Below, piece by piece: positions 54,011-64,000 of a DNA stretch of 64,000 bases. The notes below the pieces were generated by a model that searched no databases, was not told where the DNA came from, and was given only the letters and a program-made list of their open reading frames with translations. Within the stretch, counting starts at the first letter, position 1. Each line of letters starts with the position of its first letter. This stretch comes from Nyssa sinensis. Taxonomy: Eukaryota; Streptophyta; Magnoliopsida; Cornales; Nyssaceae. The stretch is from the NCBI GenBank assembly GCA_008638375.1, contig CM018036.1:3596392-3660391 (forward strand), in the 5' to 3' direction. The translations under genes were made by a program, and so were the position numbers.

Positions 54011-54420
54011 TTGAGTTTTAATAATATCAACTCGTTTAATACGACTTAATACGTTTAATTATAAAAAAATAATACGAGTTAAGATAATTTGTTTCATATA
54101 AAAAATTTGTAAGTCTTGAAGATTTCTTACTTATAAAAAAAAATTTTATTTTGATTTGACTCGAGTATAAATGTTACTTAACTTAAAATTATTTTATACA
54201 TATAAAAAGATATGTAATTTTTTTATTATTTTAAAAATAAAAAATAAAAATAAACAGATTAATCGTATCTATATGAGTAACCTGTTAATAAATAAATTGA
54301 ACTTAAATTTTAAAAACTTGAAATAATTAATTTATAGTAACAAATTGACATATTTTTTTGTAAATATATATTATTTTAAAATGGAATGACACGATAAGTC
54401 GAATTTATATCTCTAAATGT
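53885..54420. repeat. dispersed repeat with GGGTGTCAATTTTTGACA end, copy B
   Basis: Left end GGGTGTCAATTTTTGACATA followed by ACTCGAATACG. Interior matches copy A at 35261 (ATAACACGATTAATAAA, TTGTGTTTGAGTTTTA, TTTAATACGA, TTTAATTATAAAAAA). The right end is degraded. No coding capacity. Confidence 0.55.
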
Positions 54421-54589
54421 TGGAATGGATTTATTGTATCGGATACAGAAAAGTAGAGGCACCGTTATGGCTGCCCAATTCGATTAACACGTGGAATGAT
54501 AAACAAAGTTGCGGGGTACAGGACTAGTGACTCCAGCGTCACTTATTGCAGGGAGTGCAATTCTCCAATACTGAAAAAGTTCAATCCAG

Positions 54590-56362
54590 TCAAGAATCAA
54601 ACTCTAGCTTTATGCCACCAATGGTGACCACACCAGGCTTAGACTTCGGGACCAAAGTTACCACCAAGCTATCATCATCTTCGGCTCCCAAATCCTCTAA
54701 TAACTCTGTTATCCCCAACCTCAGGCAAGTACTCATCTTCTTCCCATGCATCTTATGCTTATGCGGTATGTTCACGAAGCTCCCGGCGAACTCCGTCTTG
54801 TCCGGTCCACTCGGCACCTCATTTTCGTCGTTAATGTACACATCAAACTTCACAAACTCATTCCTATCCAATTCTATGCCGTCTATTACCAGCATCTCCT
54901 CTTCCTCGTCTTTCTCTCTCTTGCTCCTCGACTTCTTCGTCCTTGTAACTGTAAATCTCGCTACCTTGTCCAGCGTTATCGGGAAGGTGTTTGATGTCTC
55001 CGCCGCCCGTGCAACGCCGGCCTTCTGTAATTTTTTGACGCCCTTTGGAACCCGTGGCGATGGCGGAGTTTTCAGCCATGGAATGTCTACGTCCTGGTAG
55101 ACATATCCAAGCTGCCTACTGTCCAGACAGTCCCGGGTTTTCACGCGCACCAACTGTTTGTTCTCGTCGTAGAAGAGAAATGCGGCGTCTAACCAATCCG
55201 GATCGGTGAAGTCCCGACGCTTTCCTCCTAGCGTTTTCCATATCGTCCACATCCGATCAACATTTGAGTGATGGGCGAAGAAAATTGGGTCTTGAGCGGT
55301 GGAGTAGAAGTTGCCCATGTCCTCATTATTTGGCTGTCTTGGGTCACCGGTCCATACGTGAATTGGAAGGTGGGGAACGCTCTCGACAGACCCGGCTCCG
55401 GGGTCGGGGGCGTCGCCGGCACGATAAGGGCTTCCGAGGAAGAGCTGAGGAGTCTTGCCATTGGACACCATTTGACGATACATGATTTTGAGATTTTTGG
55501 AAACTTGTTGATCATCTATTGTTGTATCTTTGGAACTGTAGTCAAGATCGACTATGGTGGGTGGTTGGTGTTGGGTATTGCGGAAAGTGTCATAAAGCGG
55601 CGAATTAGGATCAGTATACATGGATGGCAATTGCATGCCACCAGGAGAATCCCAATTCCAAAAAGGCAAAGCAAAAGTTGGGTCATCAATCAATTTTCCC
55701 AAAATCTTTTCATAGAAGTAAAGATACCATCGATGGTAGGGATAGAAGATCCATGAATTGTGAACTTGAATTTGCAGGTCTGGAAAGCCAACTTGATCAT
55801 AAGCAGCATTACAATAAGCGCAATGAACATCACCTTGTTGTGAGAAATTTCTTGGATCATCTTCAGGAAGGGCCTTCATGAGCTCAATGGCTCTAGAATA
55901 CTTGGCTATATATTCCTTGCTTGCTAAATGAGCTGCCGGCCGAACTCGCATGGTTTTTGATGGGGGAAGAGGCTTGAAATCAACAATATTTGTGCTCGGC
56001 GGAGGACAGCAATTGACTTTCCTTGCACCGGGAGGCAAGTCAGCAGGGCCACATTTTGTCAAGTCTGGTGGTTGGAGTGGAGCCGCCAAGGCCAATGGAT
56101 CTGCACTGAAAGTGGCAGCACCATAGAGCCCTCCAAACCCAACAAGCACATCTCTCCTGTCAAACTTTCCTATAGAAGTTTCATCAATTTTAGAACTAGT
56201 TGTAGGGTTTTGGTCACCATCTGTGATCTTGCATGATACTTTAAAACGGTGGTTATGCTGAGGAACAACGAGAAGTTGTGTGGTCTTACTGAAGAAAGGA
56301 CAAGAAGACAAGTGAGGGGTGATGGTGGTGATATTGCAGGGTGTAGATGTAAGAGAAGCCAT
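54590..56362 (-). CDS. PPO: Polyphenol oxidase (catechol oxidase), plastid thylakoid lumen
   Basis: Single exon, 590 aa from the chosen start. Oxidises o-diphenols to quinones with a type-3 dicopper centre. A Ser/Thr-rich transit peptide is followed by a twin-arginine lumen signal (FDRRDVLVGFGGLYGAATFS, about residues 67-86) and a probable mature start near APLQPPDLTKCGPADLPPG. CuA: HCAYCNAAYD (His180, with Cys184 in the thioether position) and QVHNSWIFYPYHRWYLYFYE (His201, His210). CuB: PHLPIHVWTGD (His331, His335) and FAHHSNVDRMW (His364/365). The PPO1-DWL (DWLDAAFLFYDE) and C-terminal KFDV (KFDVYINDENEVPSGPDKTE) domains are complete. MASLTS at 56362 is preferred over an upstream in-frame Met at 56389 because the TATA box predicts a start of transcription near 56376-56381. 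Intact, usual length. Confidence 0.95.
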   Translation of the reverse strand: MASLTSTPCNITTITPHLSSCPFFSKTTQLLVVPQHNHRFKVSCKITDGDQNPTTSSKIDETSIGKFDRRDVLVGFGGLYGAATFSADPLALAAPLQPPDLTKCGPADLPPGARKVNCCPPPSTNIVDFKPLPPSKTMRVRPAAHLASKEYIAKYSRAIELMKALPEDDPRNFSQQGDVHCAYCNAAYDQVGFPDLQIQVHNSWIFYPYHRWYLYFYEKILGKLIDDPTFALPFWNWDSPGGMQLPSMYTDPNSPLYDTFRNTQHQPPTIVDLDYSSKDTTIDDQQVSKNLKIMYRQMVSNGKTPQLFLGSPYRAGDAPDPGAGSVESVPHLPIHVWTGDPRQPNNEDMGNFYSTAQDPIFFAHHSNVDRMWTIWKTLGGKRRDFTDPDWLDAAFLFYDENKQLVRVKTRDCLDSRQLGYVYQDVDIPWLKTPPSPRVPKGVKKLQKAGVARAAETSNTFPITLDKVARFTVTRTKKSRSKREKDEEEEMLVIDGIELDRNEFVKFDVYINDENEVPSGPDKTEFAGSFVNIPHKHKMHGKKMSTCLRLGITELLEDLGAEDDDSLVVTLVPKSKPGVVTIGGIKLEFDS

Positions 56363-56405
56363 GGGCCTTGTTTGGTGCGTAACCACCAAGGTACTGGTTC
56401 TATAC

Positions 56406-56412
56406 TTATATA
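56406..56412 (-). promoter_or_regulatory. TATA box of the polyphenol oxidase gene
   Basis: The gene strand reads CTATATAAG about 45 bases upstream of the preferred ATG, placing transcription start just downstream of the alternative Met codon. Confidence 0.65.
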
Positions 56413-58065
56413 GAGCATATAAATTTTCTCTTTAATTATTTGAGAAATATTTTTTCATCATGTACTATTTATTAGAGATTGATTTTTATCACAAGGTTGA
56501 CTCTTCACACATCTAATCTAACCACTCTTACGTTATCCAGACGTTCAAATTTGCCTTTCGCGAGACGTTAACATTGGTACAGGGGGAATGAATACCTTCT
56601 TATTATGATTGTGACATTAGGAAAGACTATGTAATTTATGGATAAATTATTAAATTTTTATAAAATTTTTAATAATTACGTTAACATTTTTTGAACTTTA
56701 TGACAAAATTACATATCAATTTTTTTTTTCAAATTAACAAAATCACCCGTTTCATATTTTAAATTTTAATTATTTTTTTAAATTTTTAAATAAATATTAA
56801 TTAAAGTCTTACTTTTTTTATATATAAAATGAAATTAAGTTATTTACCTTAAATATATTTTTATTACATAATAAACATTTTTAAAAAATTGATCAAAATT
56901 ATAAAAAAATACAAAAAAAAAAAAAAGAAATGACAATTTTATCATTTTAAAATAAAATTTGATTGAAATAATGTATTTATAATTTATCAAATAAAATATG
57001 CAAAGTTAGTATAATTTTAAAAAAATTTTAAAAAACTTATTCTTAATTTATTATTTTTCTCTTCTGACACTCTACCTTCTGGTCTATATTGGTAATGGAA
57101 TGAGTAACCATTCCCCGGTTAATGTAACAATTATTTGTCTAAATCAAATAAAGATGAACTAATATACTGACATGCACATGTAACTTTTACGTTATTTTGG
57201 ATTCATTTTTTTTATGGGAATCTTCACCATTTTAGGGTCGTTTTTAAATTTTTTTAATAAAAAAGTTTGTTTTTAATTTATTTATCAGATTAAGATTCTT
57301 TTAAAAAATTATTTATTTAAAAAATAATTTTATTATTAAAAGTGTCTTTTGAATTGAAAAGATGTTTTCAAATACAAAATTTGATTTTTTAAAATTATTA
57401 AAATCGTATTTATAAAAGACAATTTTTTTTAAAAAATATCTTTTAAAAAAACATTTTGAAAATAAATCTAATATGATAAATAAAATTATAACAACAATAA
57501 ATTAAAAATTAAGACTTTTATTTTTATCACTAATCCAAGACACTTTTTTAAATTATTTATCAGCTTTTTTTTTGTATCAATGGTAAAGCTGGTTTAGGTC
57601 AAAAAAAACCGCCAATGAAAACATTGCAAAGTTGGATACAACTACTCTCTAGTGGTAGTTGGTACAGGAAAATTCCGAGAAATTATAGACAAAATTCTAG
57701 TACCAACAGACAGGCAGGTGGTCCTGACTGTAGATTTTTGTTCCAAAAGGATCAATCTTATTTAAGATTCTTCGTTCTTTTTCGGGGCGGCTATATTTAT
57801 TAGGCCGCCAAGGCGGCTAAGGCTCAAATAAACGAATGAATCTTATCAAAGATTTTAAAATAAGTTATTTAAATTTTATTTTTTGTTATATTAAGACTCT
57901 TTTTTAACAAAAATAAAATTAAATAAGGCTTTTCATTATTATCCATGTGAACTTAACTTATTAAATAAAAAACATAATATATATATATAAATAATAATGA
58001 AATAAATATGAATAGACTTTTTATTTATCAAAGTATGACAATCATATACGAAATTAGGAATTTGG
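56413..58065. other. intergenic, very AT-rich
   Basis: PPO upstream region then low-complexity A/T. A small GC-richer patch (57640-57830) holds a perfect short inverted repeat GCCGCC-AA-GGCGGC (57804-57817); no coding domain recognised. Confidence 0.6.
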
Positions 58066-58272
58066 TTTTTTTTGGAAAGGTAAATGTATATAAAATAAGA
58101 AGAAATGAACAACAAACAAGATGACAAATTTCAACAGAGCCAAGGGAGTGAATAACTTTTACAGGCAGAAGGAACCCATCCTGAGGTTAAGAGCTAAAGA
58201 AAGAACAAAAACCAAAACAAAATCAAAGCAACAACAGACAAGAAAGAACTAGAAGATACTATTAGGCAGACC

Positions 58273-61200
58273 CTAAACATGTTGAAGGAGCTGATTGGAA
58301 CTAGAGGGAGTGATTCCTTTAATGGTACAAAGTCTTTCTCGAATCATATTCTGAACTTGAGTAATGATGCCTTGGGAAACTAGTTCTAGTTGGAGAAGAG
58401 CCTAGAGTTCATTTCCCTCCACAAAACATAAACCATACAAGCTATGATGAGCTTCCCAATGGAACTAGCCAATGATGCCTCCCCCCCCCAAAAAAAAAAA
58501 TAATAGAAACCCAATTGATGATATGGGGCCAGCTATCTGCAGGACAAAGGAGGCCATTTTTACCAAGCAATTGCTGCCAAACTTTGGTAGAAAAGGAATA
58601 GGAGAAGAATAGGTGATCATGACTTTCATTGCTCCTCATGCAAAGGAGGCACTTACGATCAATGGCCCGAGAGTGATTAAACATTCTATCTTTAGTACGT
58701 AAAGCACAACGAAGCTAGTGCGAGGAATGGACATAGGAAACCAAACTAACTTCCACCATGGGACAGGAAAGCAACTACTACGGAGTAGATTCTAATACGA
58801 GCGGATGGAGAAAGTCCCATTAGTAGTAGGAGTCCAGATAATTCGGTCTTCTCCTGAAGAAGGATGAAGATTAGGAGGCATGCTGTTCTTTAGCTCAATA
58901 AGAAGAAGGCGAGATGCGACGAGTCGAGTTAGCTGCAGGCCAGCGCCACTGATGATTATGAATAATAGCACTCACCCTTGCATCTCTCCCCAAGCCAGAA
59001 TCATATATGACTCTTTCACCCATGTTATCAAATTTTAGACCATTTGGCAACCAATAATCAAACCAAAGAGATGCAAGCTCCCTATTACCAATAAGCATTT
59101 TAATGTAAGGCTTGAAGGTAGGGCAAGACTTAAGAAATTTCCTCCAAGACCACGAACAGGACGAGGGGCATGTAACCTCCCAGAAGTTTTTCCTTTTAAG
59201 GATGTTGATGCAGATCTAGATAACCCAATGGGGAGAGGAGGAGTATTGGCAAACCATCCAAATCAATTTCCCAAAAGCAACCTTGTTCCAATCCTTAAGC
59301 TTTTTGAGGCCAAGGCCTCCTTCATGTTTTGGGCAGGTGACATCCTCCCATGCAACTTTAGAGCCAGAAGTCTTGAGATGGTTACCAGTCCAAAGAAAAG
59401 ATCTCATGGCTTGCTCAATTTGGAAAATAACATTTTTAGGAAGAATAAATAGGGAGGACCAGTAGACCTGAGTACTGAACAAGACAGACTTGATGAGTTG
59501 CATCCCTCCCAGCATAAGATAGAAATTTATTAGTCTAAGTGCAAATCCGAGCAATGATTCTGTCAACTAATACTTTGCAGTCAATGATCTTGAGCTTTGT
59601 GGGGATAAGCGGCACTCCCAAATAGTGGACTGGCAGGCAATTTTCTAGAAAGCCAGTGATAGAGATTATAGCACGTTTAGCATCGTCATCCATACCAGAA
59701 AGATAAAGATTGCTTTTGGAGGCATTGGGACTAAGTCCTGAGAATGAGGAAAACAAGGCAAGGCAATCCTTAAGAATGGAGACTGAAGTAGGATCACCAT
59801 AGGCAAAACAACATAATGTCATCAGCAAAACCAAAATCAGTTAACTTAGTTTTGTGGCATCTCCAATGGAACTTAAAGTCTGAGCTTACCCTCCTATTAA
59901 GAATCATGGAGAGGACGTCCATGGCAATAACAAAGAGATAAAGAGAAGAGAGAGAGAGAGAGAGGATCGCCTTGCCTAAGACCTTTAGCACCGAGAAAGA
60001 AGCCCTCTAGCTCCCCATTAATCACCACAGAGAATCTAGGGGTAGAAATGCAGGCTTGGATCCAATTGATAAAGGTAGTGGGGAAGCCAAGAATGCTGAG
60101 AGTGTCCAGGATAAACTCTTATCTAATAGAGTCGAAGGCTTTCTTGAGGTCGATTTTCATAGAACACCGAGGAACACCTGAAATCTTGTGGTAGTTGTGC
60201 ATAAGCTTTTGAGACAAAAGGATGTTATCACTGATGTTCCTTCCTTGGATGAATGCAAACTGGGCCTTGTCAATCAAGTCAGGGAGCACTTTTTTGAGGC
60301 GGTTAGCCAGGATCTTAGAAATTGCTTTATACATAGTGTTGCAACAAGAGATGGGGCAAAAATCCTGGATGCAAGAGGGATTGGGGACTTTGGGCACCAG
60401 GGCAATGGCTGTGTTGTTGAACTCTCTGAGAATAGTAGAGGAAGAGAAGAATTCCATGACAGCAGCAACCACATCATGCTTGATAATGCTCCAAATCTTC
60501 CTAAAGAAGTAGCCTATTAAAACCATTAGGGCTAGGGGCCTTGTTGGGATGAAGGTGGAGAAAGACATCTTGGATTTCATCCATACTAACTGGGGATTGA
60601 AGGCATTGAATATGGTCATCTTAAAGATGCTTGCAAATAATCTTACTGAAGGATTGCTTCCCAAGGTAAGGGATAGAACTCTGGGAGCCAAGCAAATCCT
60701 CAAAGAAGCCCACAATAAAGGATTTGAGATCCTTATTGTCATTAATTTTGGCTCCATTGGAGTCAAGGAGGCTAACAATCTTGTTCCTGTTCCTACGCTG
60801 GAGAACAGATTTGAAGAAGAAAACAGAATTTTGGTTCCCTTCATTAAGCCATTGGATGCGGGACTTTTGCTTGGCCGAGCTTTCCTCACTAGACAGGGCA
60901 AGAAAATAAGCTTTAAGAGCTTTCTTTTCTTCAGATATAAGTATGCTATTATCAGGATCTCTATCTAGATGAAATTAAAGGTGGAAAAGAAGTGGATCTA
61001 GTCTCATGAACTCGAGTAAAGGAATTACGATGGTTCCTTTGAGCTAAGACTTTAAGAGCAGCTTTAACCTTCTTAAGCTTTTGACAACAAATAAACATGG
61101 CAGAACCTCTAATATTAGAGCTCCAGGCTTGCAAAACTGTGAGAAGAAAGTCATCATAGTCAGCCCAATAATTAAAGAATTTGAAGGGAATCCAACCTCT

Positions 61201-61920
61201 CTTAATAGATAAACCAGATTTGATAAGAATAGGGGAATGGTCGGACAGGCCAAGGGGAAGAAACTTGGCTTCAGAATCAGGGAAGGAGAGCATCCAGTCC
61301 TCATTGACCATGGCTTGATCTAACTTTCTGTGGATAGTGCCCGAGGGATCTTGCCGATTAGACCAAGTAAAGAAGGCTCCTGAGTATCTAAGATCTGAGA
61401 GTTCTGATTGAAGAAAGCATGCATTACATTCATCTAGAGAAGAATTCCAGAATTGACTACCTCCTCTTCAATAAGAAGGAAGCCGAGGAGCATTGAAGTC
61501 ACCAAAAACCAGCCAAGGGAAACCCTTAGATAGAGAAGCTTGGAGGGTTAAGTCTCTCCACAAGTTCTGTCTTATTTGAGAGGAATTGGAGCCATAGATA
61601 ACTGAGATAATAAGAAGAGAATTGGACGTCTGAATGGTGACATTGCAATGGATCGCTTGATCAGTAGCATTCGAGGAAGTGACCTGCACAATAGAATTGT
61701 TCCACGCCACCCAGATTCTCCCCTTGGGAGCTTGAGAGTAGTTATGCAAAAATGACCAACCTAGAATAAGAGAGTTAGCAACAGGAATTTTATTTTGATC
61801 CAAGATTCTAGTTTCAACAATGCCAAAAAAATAAGGGTAAAGTCCTGAACAAAGGATCTGATTTCTCTTTGCTTAGGAGGGATTATTTAATCCCCTCACG
61901 TTCCAGGAGGCAAGATTCAT
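58273..61920 (-). pseudogene. LINE ORF2 (endonuclease-reverse transcriptase), multiply frameshifted
   Basis: Starts MNLASWNVRGLNNPS, the usual L1 endonuclease opening. GDFNAPR and LSDHSPILI (about 61230) are further endonuclease motifs. Reverse transcriptase shows IALVPKVPNPS, KAQFAFIQGRNISDNIL, SMKIDLKKAFDS and the catalytic GFADDIMLF (FADD, about 59810-59845), then HYLGVPL. The C-terminal zinc-finger region has RKCLLCMRSNESHDHLFFSY. The stop is at 58273-58275 after SSSNQLLQHV. From start to stop the span is 3645 bases plus stop, divisible by three, yet the frame is interrupted repeatedly (for example near 61880, 60120 and 59950). Not functional. Confidence 0.88.
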
Positions 61921-62132
61921 GGAGAAAAGGATAGGGGGGCTGGTTGGCTAGGCCCATCATCCCGTTGGAGTTTGAGTTTCCTCTTAAGCTTCCTGAGTTG
62001 ATTTTTGGTTAGCTTACTTCCAGTATCCACCTCATCCACCTTAGCTATTTTGTCCAGCAAAGGGTTGGAATCAGGAGAAGATGTGGAGATAGAAAGGCTA
62101 GCCTCCTCAACGGTTACATTGAATTGAAGCAA
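61917..62132 (-). pseudogene. LINE ORF1 C-terminal remnant
   Basis: Lysine/arginine-rich tail (LTKNQLRKLKRKLKLQRDDG) ending LSFSP. Its TGA stop (61919-61917) overlaps the ORF2 ATG (61920-61918) as ATGA. The nucleic-acid-binding N-terminal part is absent, marking 5' truncation near 62132-62150. Confidence 0.6.
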
Positions 62133-62507
62133 ATTTTATTTTTGATATTTGATGATAAATTTTAAAATTAAAGAAGTAACAAAAATCTAATATTATTTGA
62201 TAAAACTTTTGATAAATATTAATTAAATTTATTGATATGAAAAAATTTGCAAATTAGATAAGAAATATAACCAAAAAAATAGATACAATAAAAAATTAAA
62301 CTATATAAAAAGACTTCAAAAAACTTTATCGCAAAGTTAAATTTAAATTAAAATGGGAGTAAAATATGAAAACCATTAAATTCGAGGGATGGGAGGGGAG
62401 GGGGGTGTTTAAGAACATGAATTAAGCCTCATTTTATTGTGTGAATAGGGTAGATTGAGTTAATAGAATAATTAAATATCTGGTCATTTTACTCGACCTC
62501 TTATCGT
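62133..62507. other. short AT-rich spacer between LINE and CACTA element
   Basis: Nothing recognised apart from a G-rich stretch near 62388-62406. Confidence 0.6.
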
Positions 62508-63311
62508 CACTACAAGAAAAGAGGTTATTTCCGACGCATATTAGGCGTCGGTTATAGTTTTGTCCGGTAACATTAAGTATTTACGATGGAAACAAATTAC
62601 ATGTCGAAAATGTGGAAGAAAGACGACGGACCCTGTTCCGACGCTGGGTGTCGTCGGAAATAATGTAACTATTTCCGACCAAAATATTAGGGGCCGGAAA
62701 TAATTAAATATAACTAACCATCTTATGAGTCAGAAATAAATACAGTTAATAAATCATATTTTCCGACGTTATTAGTTGTTGGAAATAATTAAGTATTACC
62801 GACGACGATATTATGCGTCGGAAGTAATTCACTATTACCGACGAAATGTTTCTTTGTCGGAAATAAGTAACTAAAACCGACTACCTTTGGAGTCGGAAAT
62901 AATTAAGTATTACCGACGACGATATTATGTGTCGGAAGTAATTCACTATTACCGACGAAATGTTTCTTTGTCGGAAATAACATTTTATTAACTATATAGA
63001 TGTAAACTTTTATTGGCTAAGATATGGTCGGAAATAAACTTTTACCGACTACATATATGGTCGGAAGTCGGAAATACACTTTTACCGACTACATATATGG
63101 TCAGAAATACACTTTAACCGACTATACGTATGGTCGGAAATAATATTTTATTCCGATGCTTCAATATTGTCGTCGGTAATCTTTTTCTGACCAATTTATT
63201 ACCGATTAATTTGGGCGACGTTTATTACTTGTCGGAAATGATTATTTCCGATGCTAAGTGAGTTATTTCCGACTGCACATAATGTCAGAATAAAGGCTTT
63301 CTCTTGTAGTG
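62508..63311. mobile_element. non-autonomous CACTA (En/Spm) element, 804 bp
   Basis: Terminal inverted repeats CACTACAAGAAAAG (left) and CTTTCTCTTGTAGTG (right, inverted) are the hallmark of plant CACTA elements. The interior is filled with about 13 CCGAC and 13 GTCGG pentamers, mostly alternating and usually within TTCCGAC or GTCGGAAA contexts, like the subterminal transposase-binding repeats of this superfamily. A block of 86 bp (62781-62866) recurs at 62895-62980 with one mismatch. No transposase frame. Flanking trinucleotides (CGT, TCA) do not match, so the target duplication is decayed or the ends were altered. Confidence 0.88.
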
Positions 63312-63420
63312 TCAGTCTCCCTCTCACTCTTGTTTTACTTGTTTTCTTTTGTAGCTGCATGCTTATATATATATATATATATATTTATATGGCTGTTTGG
63401 TTGTTTCTCAGTTGGTTATC

Positions 63421-63463
<43 letters not shown>

Positions 63464-64000
63464 GTGTAGATAGTTCCAGATTTTCCCCAGAGTCGGTTAG
63501 GCTGTTTTGCTAGAAGCTTCATGCACCGACTCTTCAGCTCTAGAAGCATCAGCTTCTTTTGGAAGTTTTTAACTATTTTATAAATATATATATATATATA
63601 TATATTATTCATAAAATGTGTTTTAATTCTAATTTGAGTTTCCTCTCTTCTCTTCTTTTATTTATTTATTTAATCGGTTTGACCATTTTTGATTCACGTG
63701 TCTTATTGTATAATTGACAGTCGCTCGCTCATTTTACATTTTATTCATGATTTACAGTTATCGCGTCAATATATTGGACAATACAATATTTTGATTAAAT
63801 TTTTAAACTCTATTCCCGTCATAATTTAGCTTACAATTCCGGGTTACATGTCTCAGTCTGGTCCAACCCGGGTCAGGTATCAGTCTAACTCAGGTCGAAG
63901 TATTATATCAAAATTATCATTTTCAAGTCAATTCAAATTACAAATAAACCATTAATAATTTTAGTGAATTCAAAACTGTCATCTAACAATAATTTTCTCA
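63312..64000. other. non-coding right end with TA microsatellites
   Basis: Three (TA)n runs (about 63365-63385, 63423-63461, 63583-63604). Between the last two is a 9-bp stem AGAGTCGGT/ACCGACTCT (about 63490-63532). The open frames here are made of TA-repeat translation. Confidence 0.6.

Larger units (their letters stand above)
52436..54589. other. intergenic, repeat-derived in part
   Basis: No gene. (TA)n near 52460-52475 and 53031-53050, a T-run at 53449-53470, and the dispersed repeat copy annotated at 53671-54420. A block at 52800-52965 ending AATTATCAAAAAAAATC may be a SINE relic but is too degenerate to call. Confidence 0.55.
58066..62132 (-). mobile_element. LINE (L1-type non-LTR retrotransposon), 5'-truncated, degenerate
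   Basis: Transcribed right to left: the tail of ORF1, then ORF2 with endonuclease, reverse transcriptase and a C-terminal zinc-binding domain, then about 200 bp of 3' UTR ending in an A-run (T-run on the plus strand at 58067-58074). Most of ORF1 and the 5' UTR are missing. Target-site duplication not identified. Confidence 0.88.

Noticed and set aside
54546..55100. 184-codon open frame on the plus strand inside PPO
   Set aside because: Serine-rich shadow of the antisense strand of the PPO coding sequence.
22094..58066. CRISPR array or prokaryotic operon
   Set aside because: Direct repeats here are microsatellites or transposon duplications with no regular spacers, and all genes are plant nuclear genes.
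60549..60968. Plus-strand open frames across the LINE
   Set aside because: They are antisense shadows; reverse transcriptase and endonuclease motifs lie on the minus strand.

Overview
This is a eudicot nuclear genome window: AT-rich, with intron-containing genes separated by long non-coding DNA, many (TA)n and (CT)n microsatellites, and remnants of several plant transposon classes (Ty1/copia, a probable solo LTR, a LINE, CACTA- and Harbinger-type non-autonomous elements). No bacterial, organellar or viral genome segment was seen. Species was not determined.

Layout. 1-2018 (-): internal exons of a UAP56/SUB2-type DEAD-box helicase running off the left edge, broken by an in-frame stop at an exon end and lacking a recognisable first exon. 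3726-4711: a Harbinger-like MITE; three related sequence blocks follow at 8.1, 8.5 and 9.6 kb. 6435-7185 (-): an ATS3/embryo-specific PLAT-like secreted protein in three exons. 10679-17775 (-): a 147-aa longin-like protein matching the TPLATE/TSET subunit LOLITA, five small exons spread over 7.1 kb. 22094-26427 (-): a Ty1/copia element with one LTR and tRNA-Met primer site, 3'-truncated in RNase H and frameshifted. 27423-28173 (-): a SHINE-clade AP2/ERF factor with (CT)n(TA)n repeats on both sides. About 30111-30790 (-): a probable solo LTR. 41428-47235 (+): phospholipase D alpha with both HKD motifs but two single-base insertions. 51910-52435 (+): an EPF-like (EPFL) secreted cysteine-rich peptide. 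54590-56362 (-): a single-exon plastid polyphenol oxidase. 58066-62132 (-): a 5'-truncated, degenerate LINE. 62508-63311: a non-autonomous CACTA element packed with CCGAC/GTCGG motifs.

The genes are unrelated neighbours, not a cluster or operon: mRNA export, seed/secreted, endocytosis, cuticle regulation, lipid signalling, stomatal/organ patterning peptide and phenolic oxidation. Exon boundaries below were derived by hand from splice motifs and reading frame. For ATS3, LOLITA, SHN, EPFL and PLD the exon lengths add up to intact family-sized proteins (165, 147, 188, 107 and, after discounting two inserted bases, 809 aa).

I did not find a convincing undescribed system. The most informative anomalies are the helicase nonsense codon, the two PLD frameshifts, a dispersed repeat family in which two copies each carry a flank-including partial duplication, the leader of the copia element with clustered W-box and CCACGTCA motifs, and the CACTA repeat architecture.
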